Positions 56,882 to 64,000 of a stretch of DNA of 64,000 bases are shown here, one piece after another. The notes beneath the pieces are model-generated. The model did no database searches, had not been told where the DNA came from, and saw only the letters and a program-made list of their open reading frames with translations. This DNA comes from Spirochaetales bacterium (GTDB lineage: Bacteria; Spirochaetota; Spirochaetia; Sphaerochaetales; Sphaerochaetaceae): the NCBI GenBank assembly GCA_018433865.1, contig JAHDQJ010000006.1, positions 124,001-188,000 on the forward strand. The letters are read 5' to 3'. A program made the translations under genes and the position numbers. The number at the start of each line of letters is the position of its first letter. Positions within the stretch are counted from its first letter, which is position 1.

Positions 56882-58426
56882 GTGAGTGATACTGCGGTCA
56901 CGATGCATGATATCGTGAAGACTTATCGTGAGACGGGTCGCTGTGCCAACGATCATGTCGATCTCACCGTGGGACGTGGGGAGATCCTCTGTCTCGCCGG
57001 TGAGAACGGAGCAGGCAAGACCACGCTCATGAAGGTCCTCTATGGCATGGAGAAGCCCGAAAGTGGCACGATAACGGTCATGGGCAAGCGGGTGAAGATC
57101 GATTCTCCCTTGGATGCGAACCGTCTCGGCATCGGGATGGTCCACCAGCATTTCATGCTCGTCGATGAGTATACCGTTGCACAGAATGTCATATTGGGCA
57201 GGGAACCGATGCATAACCGGTTCACCATCGACGCAGATGCTGCGAAGCGACTGGTCGATGAGGTGATCCATGCCCACGGTTTCTCCATAGATCCGTCTGC
57301 GCGGGTCGGGTCCCTGACAGTCGGTCAGAAACAACAGGTGGAGATCGTGAAGATGCTCTACCGTGATGTTGACATCCTCATCCTCGATGAACCGACCGCG
57401 GTCCTGACCGAACAGGAGACCGCCTCGTTGTTCGGGACCCTGCGGACCCTCAGGGATACCGGAAAATCGTTGATTCTCATCACGCACAAGCTTCACGAGA
57501 TCAAGGCGATATCCGACCGGGTCGCGATCATGCGTCAGGGAAGGATGGTCGGGCACTACGAGACTGCCTCAGTAGATGAGCGGGAGCTCGCGGGCCTCAT
57601 GATGGGCAAGAGTTTCTCGCCGGCGATCGGAAAGACTCCCTATGGCAGGAAGCAGGAGACGGTCTTGAGGTTTGCGCAGGTATCGGTTGTCAGGCGCAAC
57701 CAAGGACGGCCGATGTTGAAGGATGTCTCATTCGTTGCCCGTACGGGAGAGATTCTTGGGTTTGCCGGAGTCGGGGGGAATGGATTGGGTGAACTGGAGT
57801 CGGTGCTCGCAGGGACGCTTCCCATCTCAGGGGGGACGATCACGCATCGCGGCCAGGACATCTCGAAAAGCGACGCGCATCGGTTGCGCGAACGCGGTCT
57901 CGCCTATGTTCCCTCAGATCGGTTGAAGGTCGGTAGTGCGCTCGAGGCCTCGGTATCGGAAAATCTTATCATAGCAGCAAGGAAACGATTCTCACGTCAC
58001 GGTATGATGCGGGGCAAACACATCATGCAGCATGCGAGGACCCTGATCGATACCTATTCGGTGCAGGGGACTGCGGACATGCCGATCGGAACGCTCTCCG
58101 GCGGGAACATACAGAAAGTGATCCTCGCCCGCGAGATCGCTCAGTACCGAGACTACATCGTCTTCAGCGAGCCGACATGGGGACTCGACATCGCAAGCAG
58201 CAAGTTCGTCCATACCCAGATGATCGCCCTGCGTGACGCAGGAGCCTCGGTCCTCCTCCTTTCCAGCAATCTGGACGAGATCCTCTCCCTCTCCGATCGG
58301 GTCCTCATATTCAGCAGGGGATCGATCGTCGCCGAACTCGAAGGAGAGCGATTGCACACGGTGACCAAGGAGGAGATGGGTGCTTATATGCTTGGGATGC
58401 ATGTCAGGGAGGCCGCTCATGAATGA
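56882..58426 (+). CDS. double ABC ATPase of the BMP-type importer
   Basis: The GTG start at 56882 has AGGAG 8-9 nt upstream. The 514-residue protein contains two ATPase modules. The first has Walker A GENGAGKTT, the short signature LTVGQKQQ, Walker B ILILDEPT and H-loop ITHK. The second has a degenerate A-loop (GVGGNGLGE) and LSGGNIQKV with EPTWGLD, as in RbsA/NupO/YufO ATPases. One functional site is usual for this group. It energises the two permeases encoded next; its end overlaps the first by 8 nt. Confidence 0.9.
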   Translation: MSDTAVTMHDIVKTYRETGRCANDHVDLTVGRGEILCLAGENGAGKTTLMKVLYGMEKPESGTITVMGKRVKIDSPLDANRLGIGMVHQHFMLVDEYTVAQNVILGREPMHNRFTIDADAAKRLVDEVIHAHGFSIDPSARVGSLTVGQKQQVEIVKMLYRDVDILILDEPTAVLTEQETASLFGTLRTLRDTGKSLILITHKLHEIKAISDRVAIMRQGRMVGHYETASVDERELAGLMMGKSFSPAIGKTPYGRKQETVLRFAQVSVVRRNQGRPMLKDVSFVARTGEILGFAGVGGNGLGELESVLAGTLPISGGTITHRGQDISKSDAHRLRERGLAYVPSDRLKVGSALEASVSENLIIAARKRFSRHGMMRGKHIMQHARTLIDTYSVQGTADMPIGTLSGGNIQKVILAREIAQYRDYIVFSEPTWGLDIASSKFVHTQMIALRDAGASVLLLSSNLDEILSLSDRVLIFSRGSIVAELEGERLHTVTKEEMGAYMLGMHVREAAHE

Positions 58427-59477
58427 TCGCATGGATCGGCGATGGAAAAGATTCCTGGGGGTGCCGCGTTCTGCGCTCGGGTCCTTGGTGATCCTCTTCA
58501 TCGCACTTGCGGCAGTGTTCCTGCTCTCCTTCTTGCTGAGCAAGACCCCGGCGAGGACCTTGCGGTATTTCTTCATCGGTCCGCTGCAGAATACCTACTA
58601 CCTTGGCAATATGCTCAATACCTCGATTCCCCTGATCTTCAGCGCCTTGGGAGTCTCCTTGGCAATGCGTGCCGGAAGCTTCAATCTTGGCGGGGAGGGA
58701 CAGCTGTATGGGGGAGCTTTCATCGCTACGGTAAGCGCCGTCGCGATGGCAGGGTGGGGGATTGCCGGGGTGATATGCGCGATCGTACTGGGAGCTGTCA
58801 CCGGAGGAGTCATGGCCGCCTTCAGTGGGTATCTACGCATGAAGTGGCAGACGAATGAACTGATCACCACATTCCTGCTCTCCAACGCGGTCTCTCTGGT
58901 GGTGGGGTACCTGATAGCCGGTCCGTTCATGGATCCGGCCACGAACCTGATTGCCACACGCAAGATTCCCGAGAGTTTCCGGTTCTCCAGGATCCTCGAG
59001 CCTTCGAATCTCAGCTCGGCTCTGGTGATGGCTCTGGTGATGACCGTGGTGGTGCATCTCTACCTGTACAGGACGAAGAGCGGGTATGAATTGCGGATGT
59101 ATGGATTGAATCCCCGTTTTGCCCGTTATGGGGGGATCAACAGCGGAAGCTATCTGGTGCTCCCGATGTTTCTCAGCGGTGCGTTGTACGGCTTGGGAGG
59201 TGCGATGGCAATTTTCGGTACCTATTATGCATGCATGAAGGATTTTTCGGTGGGGATGGGATGGAACGCCCTTGCGGTTGCACTGATCGCCCGCTTCCGT
59301 CCGGTGGCGATCATCCCTGCAGCACTTTTCTTCGCCTATATCGAATCGGGTGCACGGAACGCGATGCTCCACTCGGATGTCACGTTCGAGATCGCTTCGA
59401 TCGTGCAGTCCGTGGTCTTCTTCCTTGTCACCAGTTCAGTCCTCCAGCGTATCGGGACAAAGAGGGAGCGCGGATGA
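58419..59477 (+). CDS. BMP-type ABC importer permease 1
   Basis: The start is the ATG at 58419, with GGGAGG upstream, overlapping the ATPase gene by 8 nt. The 352-residue membrane protein has about nine or ten helices and the family blocks FNLGGEGQLYGGAF and WQTNELITTFLLSNAVSL. It is the YufP/NupP partner of the second permease. It imports the unknown sugar, polyol or nucleoside delivered by the BMP protein. Confidence 0.88.
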   Translation: MNDRMDRRWKRFLGVPRSALGSLVILFIALAAVFLLSFLLSKTPARTLRYFFIGPLQNTYYLGNMLNTSIPLIFSALGVSLAMRAGSFNLGGEGQLYGGAFIATVSAVAMAGWGIAGVICAIVLGAVTGGVMAAFSGYLRMKWQTNELITTFLLSNAVSLVVGYLIAGPFMDPATNLIATRKIPESFRFSRILEPSNLSSALVMALVMTVVVHLYLYRTKSGYELRMYGLNPRFARYGGINSGSYLVLPMFLSGALYGLGGAMAIFGTYYACMKDFSVGMGWNALAVALIARFRPVAIIPAALFFAYIESGARNAMLHSDVTFEIASIVQSVVFFLVTSSVLQRIGTKRERG

Positions 59478-60367
59478 ATGCTCTGTTGCACAGTGCTGTA
59501 GCGATCATGACCCCGTTGTTGCTTGCGGCGATGGGAGGATTGTTCACCGAGCTCTCCGGAATGCTGAACATCGCGCTTGAGGGCCTCATGCTGATGGGCG
59601 CTTTCTCCTCCATCGTGTTCACCTACCTTAGCGGGAGCATGATCTGGGGGGTCCTCCTCGGCATCGTGGCGACGATGCTCCTGGCCACTTTGCTTGCAGT
59701 GGTGACGTTGAACCTGAAATCGAATGTATTCATCACCGGCTTGGCAACCAATCTCCTGGCTTCGGGCCTTACGATCGTGCTCTCGTTCCGTCTCTTTGGT
59801 AACAAGGGGGTGGTGGTATTCGATCGCATCGGATCGTTGCCGCGCTGGGATATTCCCCTTGTCTCCGACATCCCGGTACTCGGAGCCATGATCTCCGGTC
59901 ACTCCCCGTTCGTGTATCTCAGTTGGGTGTTGCTCGCGCTTTCGTCGTGGGTGCTCTACAAGACACCGTTCGGGTTGCGCTTGCGGGCTGCAGGATTGCA
60001 CGAGAAAACCTTGGTCTCGCTCGGTCTCAGTCCGTCAGCCTATCGGTTCATCGCTTTCTTGGTCAGTGCCTTTGCCTGTGCGATCGCGGGGGCGGTACTG
60101 ACCCTGAACTTGGGAGCATTCGTACCGAACATCACCAGCGGCAAGGGTTGGATCGCTCTCGTGGTGATCTTTCTCGGACAGAAGAAACCTCTCGGCCTCT
60201 TGGGTGCCTCCTTGGTCTTCGGATTCGCTGACGCCTTCTCCAACTATGCACAAGGCGCCTGGAATGTACCCGCCGATTTCATCCTCGCCATTCCCTATCT
60301 CTTCACCTTGCTCGCGATGGTCATCGTCTCGATCCATGCCGACTGGAAGGAGCGTATTAAGCGGTGA
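59474..60367 (+). CDS. BMP-type ABC importer permease 2
   Basis: The start is the ATG at 59474 in an ATGA overlap with permease 1. The 297-residue membrane protein is of the YufQ/NupQ type (LFTELSGMLNIALEGLMLMGAF, NVFITGLATNLLASGLT, NITSGKGWIALVVIFLGQKKPLG). It forms the transport channel with permease 1. It is the last gene of the seven-gene operon starting at 52484. The downstream hairpin marks the operon end. Confidence 0.88.
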   Translation: MNALLHSAVAIMTPLLLAAMGGLFTELSGMLNIALEGLMLMGAFSSIVFTYLSGSMIWGVLLGIVATMLLATLLAVVTLNLKSNVFITGLATNLLASGLTIVLSFRLFGNKGVVVFDRIGSLPRWDIPLVSDIPVLGAMISGHSPFVYLSWVLLALSSWVLYKTPFGLRLRAAGLHEKTLVSLGLSPSAYRFIAFLVSAFACAIAGAVLTLNLGAFVPNITSGKGWIALVVIFLGQKKPLGLLGASLVFGFADAFSNYAQGAWNVPADFILAIPYLFTLLAMVIVSIHADWKERIKR

Positions 60368-60422
60368 GAGGAAAAACCCCTCTGGAACCGCTGCCCATGC
60401 GAATTCCAAAGGGGATGGCTAA

Positions 60423-60445
60423 GGAGGTGGCTTCTCGCCACCTCC
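60423..60445. terminator. hairpin between convergent operons
   Basis: GGAGGTGGC-TTCTC-GCCACCTCC (60423-60445) is a perfect 9-bp stem without a T-run on either side. It lies between the ABC importer operon and the convergent response-regulator gene. Confidence 0.55.
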
Positions 60446-60496
60446 ATGAATCATACACCCGAAACGGATTGGATTTCAGAACGGAATGCAAAATCA

Positions 60497-61102
60497 TCAG
60501 AAACCTTTGTGCTGCCAATAGCGGATGGCGAGCTGAGTTCTGTCCCGGAGCTGTAACTTTTCCAGTATGACACTGATGGTGTTGCGCACGGTTCCCTCAG
60601 AGATGCAAAGTCTTTCGGAAATCTCCTTGTTCGAGAGTCCGTTGGCAACGTGGAAGAATATCTCATTCTCCCGCTGCGAAAGTCCAAGATCACCTTCCAC
60701 TTTCCCAAACTCTTGCAAGGCATGCTCGCTGATGACCGGAAGCCCCGCGTATACGGCCCTGATCGTCATGACCTGGGTATCCGACTCGTCCGACTTGAGG
60801 ATGTAGCCGGAGGCTCCCGCTTGCAGTGAGCGGTGAATGTACCTGTAGTCATGGAATGTGGTGAGCATGATGATCTTGATCCGAGGCTGCTCTTCCCTGA
60901 TGATCTGCGTGGCGGTGATCCCATCCATGCCCGGCATCCGGACATCCATGAGCACGAGGTCCACCTCATGCTCCCGGACGAAACGGATGGCAGCCGATCC
61001 TGAGTTCACCTGTCCTACGATGTCAAGATCACCTTCGGCTCCAAGGATGATGGCCATGCTCTGGACGATCAGCTCGTCATCATCCACCAACAGTATTCTC
61101 AT
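60497..61102 (-). CDS. NarL/LuxR-type response regulator
   Basis: The 201-residue regulator has a receiver domain with the acidic pocket LLVDDDE, phosphoacceptor D53 (LVLMDVRMPGMDG) and the conserved Lys (YILKSDES). A LuxR-type helix-turn-helix follows (LSQRENEIFFHVANGLSNKEISERLCISEGTVRNTISVILEKLQLRDRTQLA). It is the partner of the histidine kinase encoded 9 nt upstream and probably controls the adjacent ABC exporter. Confidence 0.94.
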   Translation of the reverse strand: MRILLVDDDELIVQSMAIILGAEGDLDIVGQVNSGSAAIRFVREHEVDLVLMDVRMPGMDGITATQIIREEQPRIKIIMLTTFHDYRYIHRSLQAGASGYILKSDESDTQVMTIRAVYAGLPVISEHALQEFGKVEGDLGLSQRENEIFFHVANGLSNKEISERLCISEGTVRNTISVILEKLQLRDRTQLAIRYWQHKGF

Positions 61103-61111
61103 CGTTCGGCC

Positions 61112-62197
61112 TCACTCTCCCAGGGGTATGATCATGATCAGGGAGAACACGTTCTCCCTTCGTATGCTCAGGCTGCCGTGCACAGCCTCGATACGCTTCC
61201 TCATGTATCGCAAACCGCTCCCGGTGGGTGGCGGGGCGTGTTCTTCGATACCATCATTTTCAATGACCGCGCGAACGATCGCTTGCGTAATCTTCAGTCT
61301 GACCGAGATCAGGCTCGGCTTCGCGTGTTTGATGATGTTGGTAAGCGCTTCCTGCATCGAGACGAACAACAATTGTCCTACCGCAGCAGGGACACGGGAA
61401 AAGTTTCCCTCGACCGAGAATTCCATGGGGTACGAAAAGGAGTTGACCAAGCGGGTGATCCTGTCGAGATCATTCTCCTGTTCCGGTTCGATCCTGCGTA
61501 CCGTACTTCTCAGCTCTGCAATCGCATTCCCCAGTCGTTGCAAGGCTTTCTCCTGTGAGCGCAAGGCTGCATCATATCGTTTCCCCTCCAACAGTGTCCC
61601 GGTGGCCTTGACTGCCAAATGAGCCGCACTCAGATCGTGGCCAAGATTGTCATGCAGCATCTCCGCGATCCGCTGGCGCTCGGTCATCCGCGATACCACC
61701 TGGACACTATTCTGGTCCCTGAGCAGATGTTCCTCAGTCTGTTCCAGCTCGTACACCCGTCTCCTGAGCGAATCCGATTGCTGTTCGACCGAGGCGAGGT
61801 TCCTGTTCCAGAAATAGAGCAGGTATCCGCTCATCGTTGCGATGAGGGCGAGCCAGTAGGTGTGTTCAGGTCCGAAAAGGATGATCGGTACCAAGGCAAA
61901 AAAGGCGTGCCATGGCCGGTTATGCATGCAGGACAGACATAGCAACGGAGAGAGGAGATAGGTGACGTGCGGCCATTTGAAACTGCATACGACCAGGATT
62001 GCCAGCAATACAGACAACAGCCAATCGGGTTGCCTGAACCTCCAGTGGAGGGTGAGGACAAAGAGGGTGCAAAGAAAGAACAGGAGGGTCTCGGCCGTGT
62101 TCCTGGGAACGATCAGAAGAGCGATCAGGAGAAACTGTATGCCGAGAATTGCCCAATGCAGACCGCTGGGACGTATCTCGCTTCTCGGCTTGCTCAC
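61112..62197 (-). CDS. sensor histidine kinase, HisKA_3 type
   Basis: The GTG at 62197 is chosen: it follows the stop of the exporter gene by 2 nt and AGGAG lies upstream; a longer frame overlaps that gene out of phase. The 361-residue kinase has about six membrane helices and no obvious external sensor domain. A coiled linker leads to the DHp helix ERQRIAEMLHDNLGHDL (H182) and a HATPase domain (EALTNIIKHAKPS, IENDGIEE, GSGLRYMRKRIEAVHG). It resembles the intramembrane-sensing kinases of exporter systems. Confidence 0.88.
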   Translation of the reverse strand: MSKPRSEIRPSGLHWAILGIQFLLIALLIVPRNTAETLLFFLCTLFVLTLHWRFRQPDWLLSVLLAILVVCSFKWPHVTYLLSPLLCLSCMHNRPWHAFFALVPIILFGPEHTYWLALIATMSGYLLYFWNRNLASVEQQSDSLRRRVYELEQTEEHLLRDQNSVQVVSRMTERQRIAEMLHDNLGHDLSAAHLAVKATGTLLEGKRYDAALRSQEKALQRLGNAIAELRSTVRRIEPEQENDLDRITRLVNSFSYPMEFSVEGNFSRVPAAVGQLLFVSMQEALTNIIKHAKPSLISVRLKITQAIVRAVIENDGIEEHAPPPTGSGLRYMRKRIEAVHGSLSIRRENVFSLIMIIPLGE

Positions 62198-62199
62198 TC

Positions 62200-62877
62200 C
62201 TAGAATCTCCTTTTGCTCCCGATCAACAGGAATATGGATGCAAATACCAATAGGATCGCGTGCGATTGCCAGAAAGCAACCATGTCGCCGGCATGTATGG
62301 CATCCAATCCATGGGGGAGCCAGTAGGTCGGCAGGAACATGATATACCCGATGATGGAGCGGGGCAACAGGAAGAGGGGAATCGAGACGCCGCCCACGAG
62401 ACAGAGCAAGGAAGCGAGACCGGCAAAGAGGCCGAACGAAATGTTGAAGGACCTGAACAGGGTATTCCAAGAGAGCGAGAGAGCGAGGCACATGATGCTG
62501 AACGAGAGGTAGAGGGAGAGTATCGGCAACCGTCCGTGCACTGCATCGCCGTGTGCGATCATGCTTCCGATCATGAACAGGCTCATCTGGATGCCCAGAA
62601 GGGTCAGATAGCCCAGCAGGTGACTTGCGAGATAGGTGAACGGTCTCACCGGTGATGCGGCGATGCGTGTGATGATGCCGTGCATCCGGTCTTCTGCCAC
62701 TGGACGGGAGAGAAGGAACGATGAGTACATGATGACCATCCCATAGAGGCTGATCCCGAATGGATAGCTTCCCGCGTTGGCAGGGATGAAAAGAAGGGGG
62801 ATGGGCAACAACAGGATCAGCAGGCTGTTCACCGGATGCCTCAGGTCTTCCTTGATGGCGAATGCATAGAATTTCAT
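62200..62877 (-). CDS. ABC-2 type permease (second)
   Basis: The start is the ATG at 62877 in an ATGA overlap with the preceding permease gene. The 225-residue protein has six helices and the ABC-2 pattern (SYPFGISLYGMVIMYSSFLLSRPVAEDRMHGIITRIAASPVRPFTYL, then YIMFLPTYWLPHGLDA). It forms the export channel with the other permease. Antibiotic, lipid or peptide export is possible; two-component control favours a defence or envelope-stress role. Confidence 0.87.
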   Translation of the reverse strand: MKFYAFAIKEDLRHPVNSLLILLLPIPLLFIPANAGSYPFGISLYGMVIMYSSFLLSRPVAEDRMHGIITRIAASPVRPFTYLASHLLGYLTLLGIQMSLFMIGSMIAHGDAVHGRLPILSLYLSFSIMCLALSLSWNTLFRSFNISFGLFAGLASLLCLVGGVSIPLFLLPRSIIGYIMFLPTYWLPHGLDAIHAGDMVAFWQSHAILLVFASIFLLIGSKRRF

Positions 62878-63605
62878 CGTGTGACCCTCCCTACCAGGGG
62901 TTTGAGGATGAGAAAGAGGAGGATGATCAGGACCAATAGCGGTGTCAGTGCCGAAAGCAACATTCCCGTGTCCTCGATGATGATGCCCCGGATCGCTGTG
63001 TTTGCCAGTGACATCGGTGTCGAAAACTGCCTGATGATGGCAAAGAGCTTGGTATCGGGCAAGGGGAAGTAGAGTCCGACGAGCATGGGGGCTACCGATC
63101 CATAGATGGTCGTCACGATGTTTGCCGTCTTGACTGAACGGGATGCGAGAAGGATCGCAGAACCGAAAAGCTGGTGGAAGATGATGGAAAGCAGCATGAT
63201 CACAAGAACCCATATCATGTGCACGATTCCTGTTCCCAGGACGATCACGGAGAAGAGCATGATCGCGAGCGTCTGTGCGAAGCTCACCACAGACGAGCTT
63301 ACGAGCGTGGTGATGATCATGCTCCTCAGGTTCGCCGGTGAACAGGCCAGCCTCTCGTGTATCGGAGAGAAAAAGTCGATACCGATGGTCTCGAAACTCA
63401 GTCCTGCGCCGTAAATCTGGAAGGTGAGCGCGAATCCCACGGTCAGAGTGGCCAGTAAATTCAATCGTTCACCCTGTATGCCGCTGATGATGTCGCTGTT
63501 CGTATAGACGAAATTGAAGAAGGCGATCAGTGCGATCGGAATGGCAATGAGGATCAGGTGACCCATGAAGTCCCGGCTGCTCCGTTTCAAGTTGAAGCCC
63601 AGCAT
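62874..63605 (-). CDS. ABC-2 type permease (first)
   Basis: The ATG at 63605 is preferred because GGAG lies 6 nt upstream; an ATG at 63617 has no ribosome site and overlaps the ATPase gene by 11 nt. The 243-residue membrane protein has six helices with the ABC-2 features GAGLSFETIGIDFFSPIHERLACSPANLRSMI and PLPDTKLFAIIRQFSTPMSLANTAIRGI. It pairs with the permease encoded downstream and the ATPase upstream. Confidence 0.85.
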   Translation of the reverse strand: MLGFNLKRSSRDFMGHLILIAIPIALIAFFNFVYTNSDIISGIQGERLNLLATLTVGFALTFQIYGAGLSFETIGIDFFSPIHERLACSPANLRSMIITTLVSSSVVSFAQTLAIMLFSVIVLGTGIVHMIWVLVIMLLSIIFHQLFGSAILLASRSVKTANIVTTIYGSVAPMLVGLYFPLPDTKLFAIIRQFSTPMSLANTAIRGIIIEDTGMLLSALTPLLVLIILLFLILKPLVGRVTR

Positions 63606-63606
63606 A

Positions 63607-64000
63607 TCATGCTCCATCCCGCAGTTGCTTGCCCGTAAGGGTCAGAAATACATCCTCGAGATCAGGCTGCTTGGAATTGACGTTCACGATTGTCTGTCTG
63701 GCCAGGATCGGAAGGATCTTGTCGAACACAACGAGTCCCCCGGGGACGACGATATGATACCGGTTTCCTTCGAGCGTTGCCTCCTTGATCTCGGGAATGC
63801 CTTTGAGTTCTCCGAGGCTTTCCTCGTTCGAGATGCGTACATCGATCAGGATATGCGAATCTCCCTCGATCCGTGCGATAAGCTCGGGGATGGTACCGTT
63901 CGCGATCACGTGCCCTTGGTCCATGATGCAGATGCGGGATGCGACTGCCTCGACTTCATCGATGTAGTGGGAGGTGTAGAGTATCGTGGTTCCCTCGGCT
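63607..64000 (-). CDS. ABC exporter ATPase (5' end outside window)
   Basis: The frame is open through the right edge. The last codons in the window give AEGTTILYTSHYIDEVEAVASRICIMDQG, the H-loop and following helix of an ABC-2 exporter ATPase. About 90 C-terminal residues follow (HVIANGTIPELIARIEGDSH ... LEDVFLTLTGKQLRDGA). Walker A, the signature and Walker B lie outside the window. It is the first visible gene of the exporter/two-component operon. Confidence 0.88.
   Translation of the reverse strand, partial: AEGTTILYTSHYIDEVEAVASRICIMDQGHVIANGTIPELIARIEGDSHILIDVRISNEESLGELKGIPEIKEATLEGNRYHIVVPGGLVVFDKILPILARQTIVNVNSKQPDLEDVFLTLTGKQLRDGA

Overview
The window looks like the chromosome of an anaerobic, fermentative, Gram-negative-type bacterium of about 55% G+C. 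The gene mix fits a non-helical spirochaete of the Sphaerochaeta type: an NAD(P)-linked electron-bifurcating [FeFe] hydrogenase under Rex, many ABC uptake systems, lipoproteins and beta-barrel proteins of an outer membrane, and a heavy load of rubrerythrin, desulfoferrodoxin, ferritin and rubredoxin-like proteins. This assignment is an inference from gene content; no rRNA gene is present to confirm it. I see no prophage, insertion sequence or CRISPR array.

Layout. 1-2.5 kb: a cut-off MFS transporter carrying a helical-repeat tail, then an exo/endonuclease-phosphatase lipoprotein. 2.5-8.4 kb: rex diverging from hndA-ATPase-hndB-hndC-hndD (trimeric hydrogenase plus an orphan GHKL ATPase). 8.4-15.6 kb, minus strand: an Atg22/UMF1-type MFS carrier, a stand-alone MsmK/UgpC-type sugar ABC ATPase with its own promoter, and an FbpABC-type iron importer. 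15.7-20 kb: tRNA-Gly(CCC), a nested-hairpin element, a secreted protein of unknown function, a cation/proton antiporter preceded by a clear fluoride (crcB-type) riboswitch, a methyltransferase and a UbiA/MenA-type prenyltransferase. 20-25.2 kb: beta-barrel protein, LolA-like protein and RND/MMPL exporter with a TetR repressor and a shared operator. 25.3-31.1 kb: UxaE, YfcE, a GntR/UTRA regulator, a long-chain acyl-CoA ligase, a PerR/Fur protein and a DUF454 protein. 31.3-38.9 kb: lipoprotein/outer-membrane pair, NhaC, ManA, CyuA and a DEDDh exonuclease. 39-51.9 kb: an oxygen-defence and redox stretch (rubrerythrin, aldo-keto reductase, a frameshift-split CoA-disulfide reductase/rhodanese/TusA/DsrE fusion, MarR, ferritin, desulfoferrodoxin, pirin, YgiD, flavodoxin, glutaredoxin, rubredoxin-like and ferredoxin-like proteins), mixed with Ogt, a DMT exporter, an SGNH hydrolase and an orphan TctC protein. 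51.9-60.4 kb: a MerR regulator with a four-cysteine tail diverging from a tightly coupled operon (dehydrogenase, FGGY kinase, class I aldolase, BMP-type ABC importer) that looks like a complete catabolic route for an unknown polyol or sugar. 60.5-64 kb, minus strand: a NarL-type two-component system with an ABC-2 exporter that runs off the right edge.

The most notable signals are regulatory. One is a fluoride riboswitch whose pseudoknot strand is perfectly complementary to the Shine-Dalgarno region of the antiporter. Another is a recurring architecture in which a -10 hexamer lies only 5-7 nt before an ATG that lacks a Shine-Dalgarno sequence, which predicts leaderless mRNAs for at least six genes. 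Others are a 16-bp perfect palindrome inside the promoter spacer of the sugar ATPase gene, and paired TetR operators. No gene-free stretch exceeds about 300 bases; the longest is 18221-18503, which holds the riboswitch.
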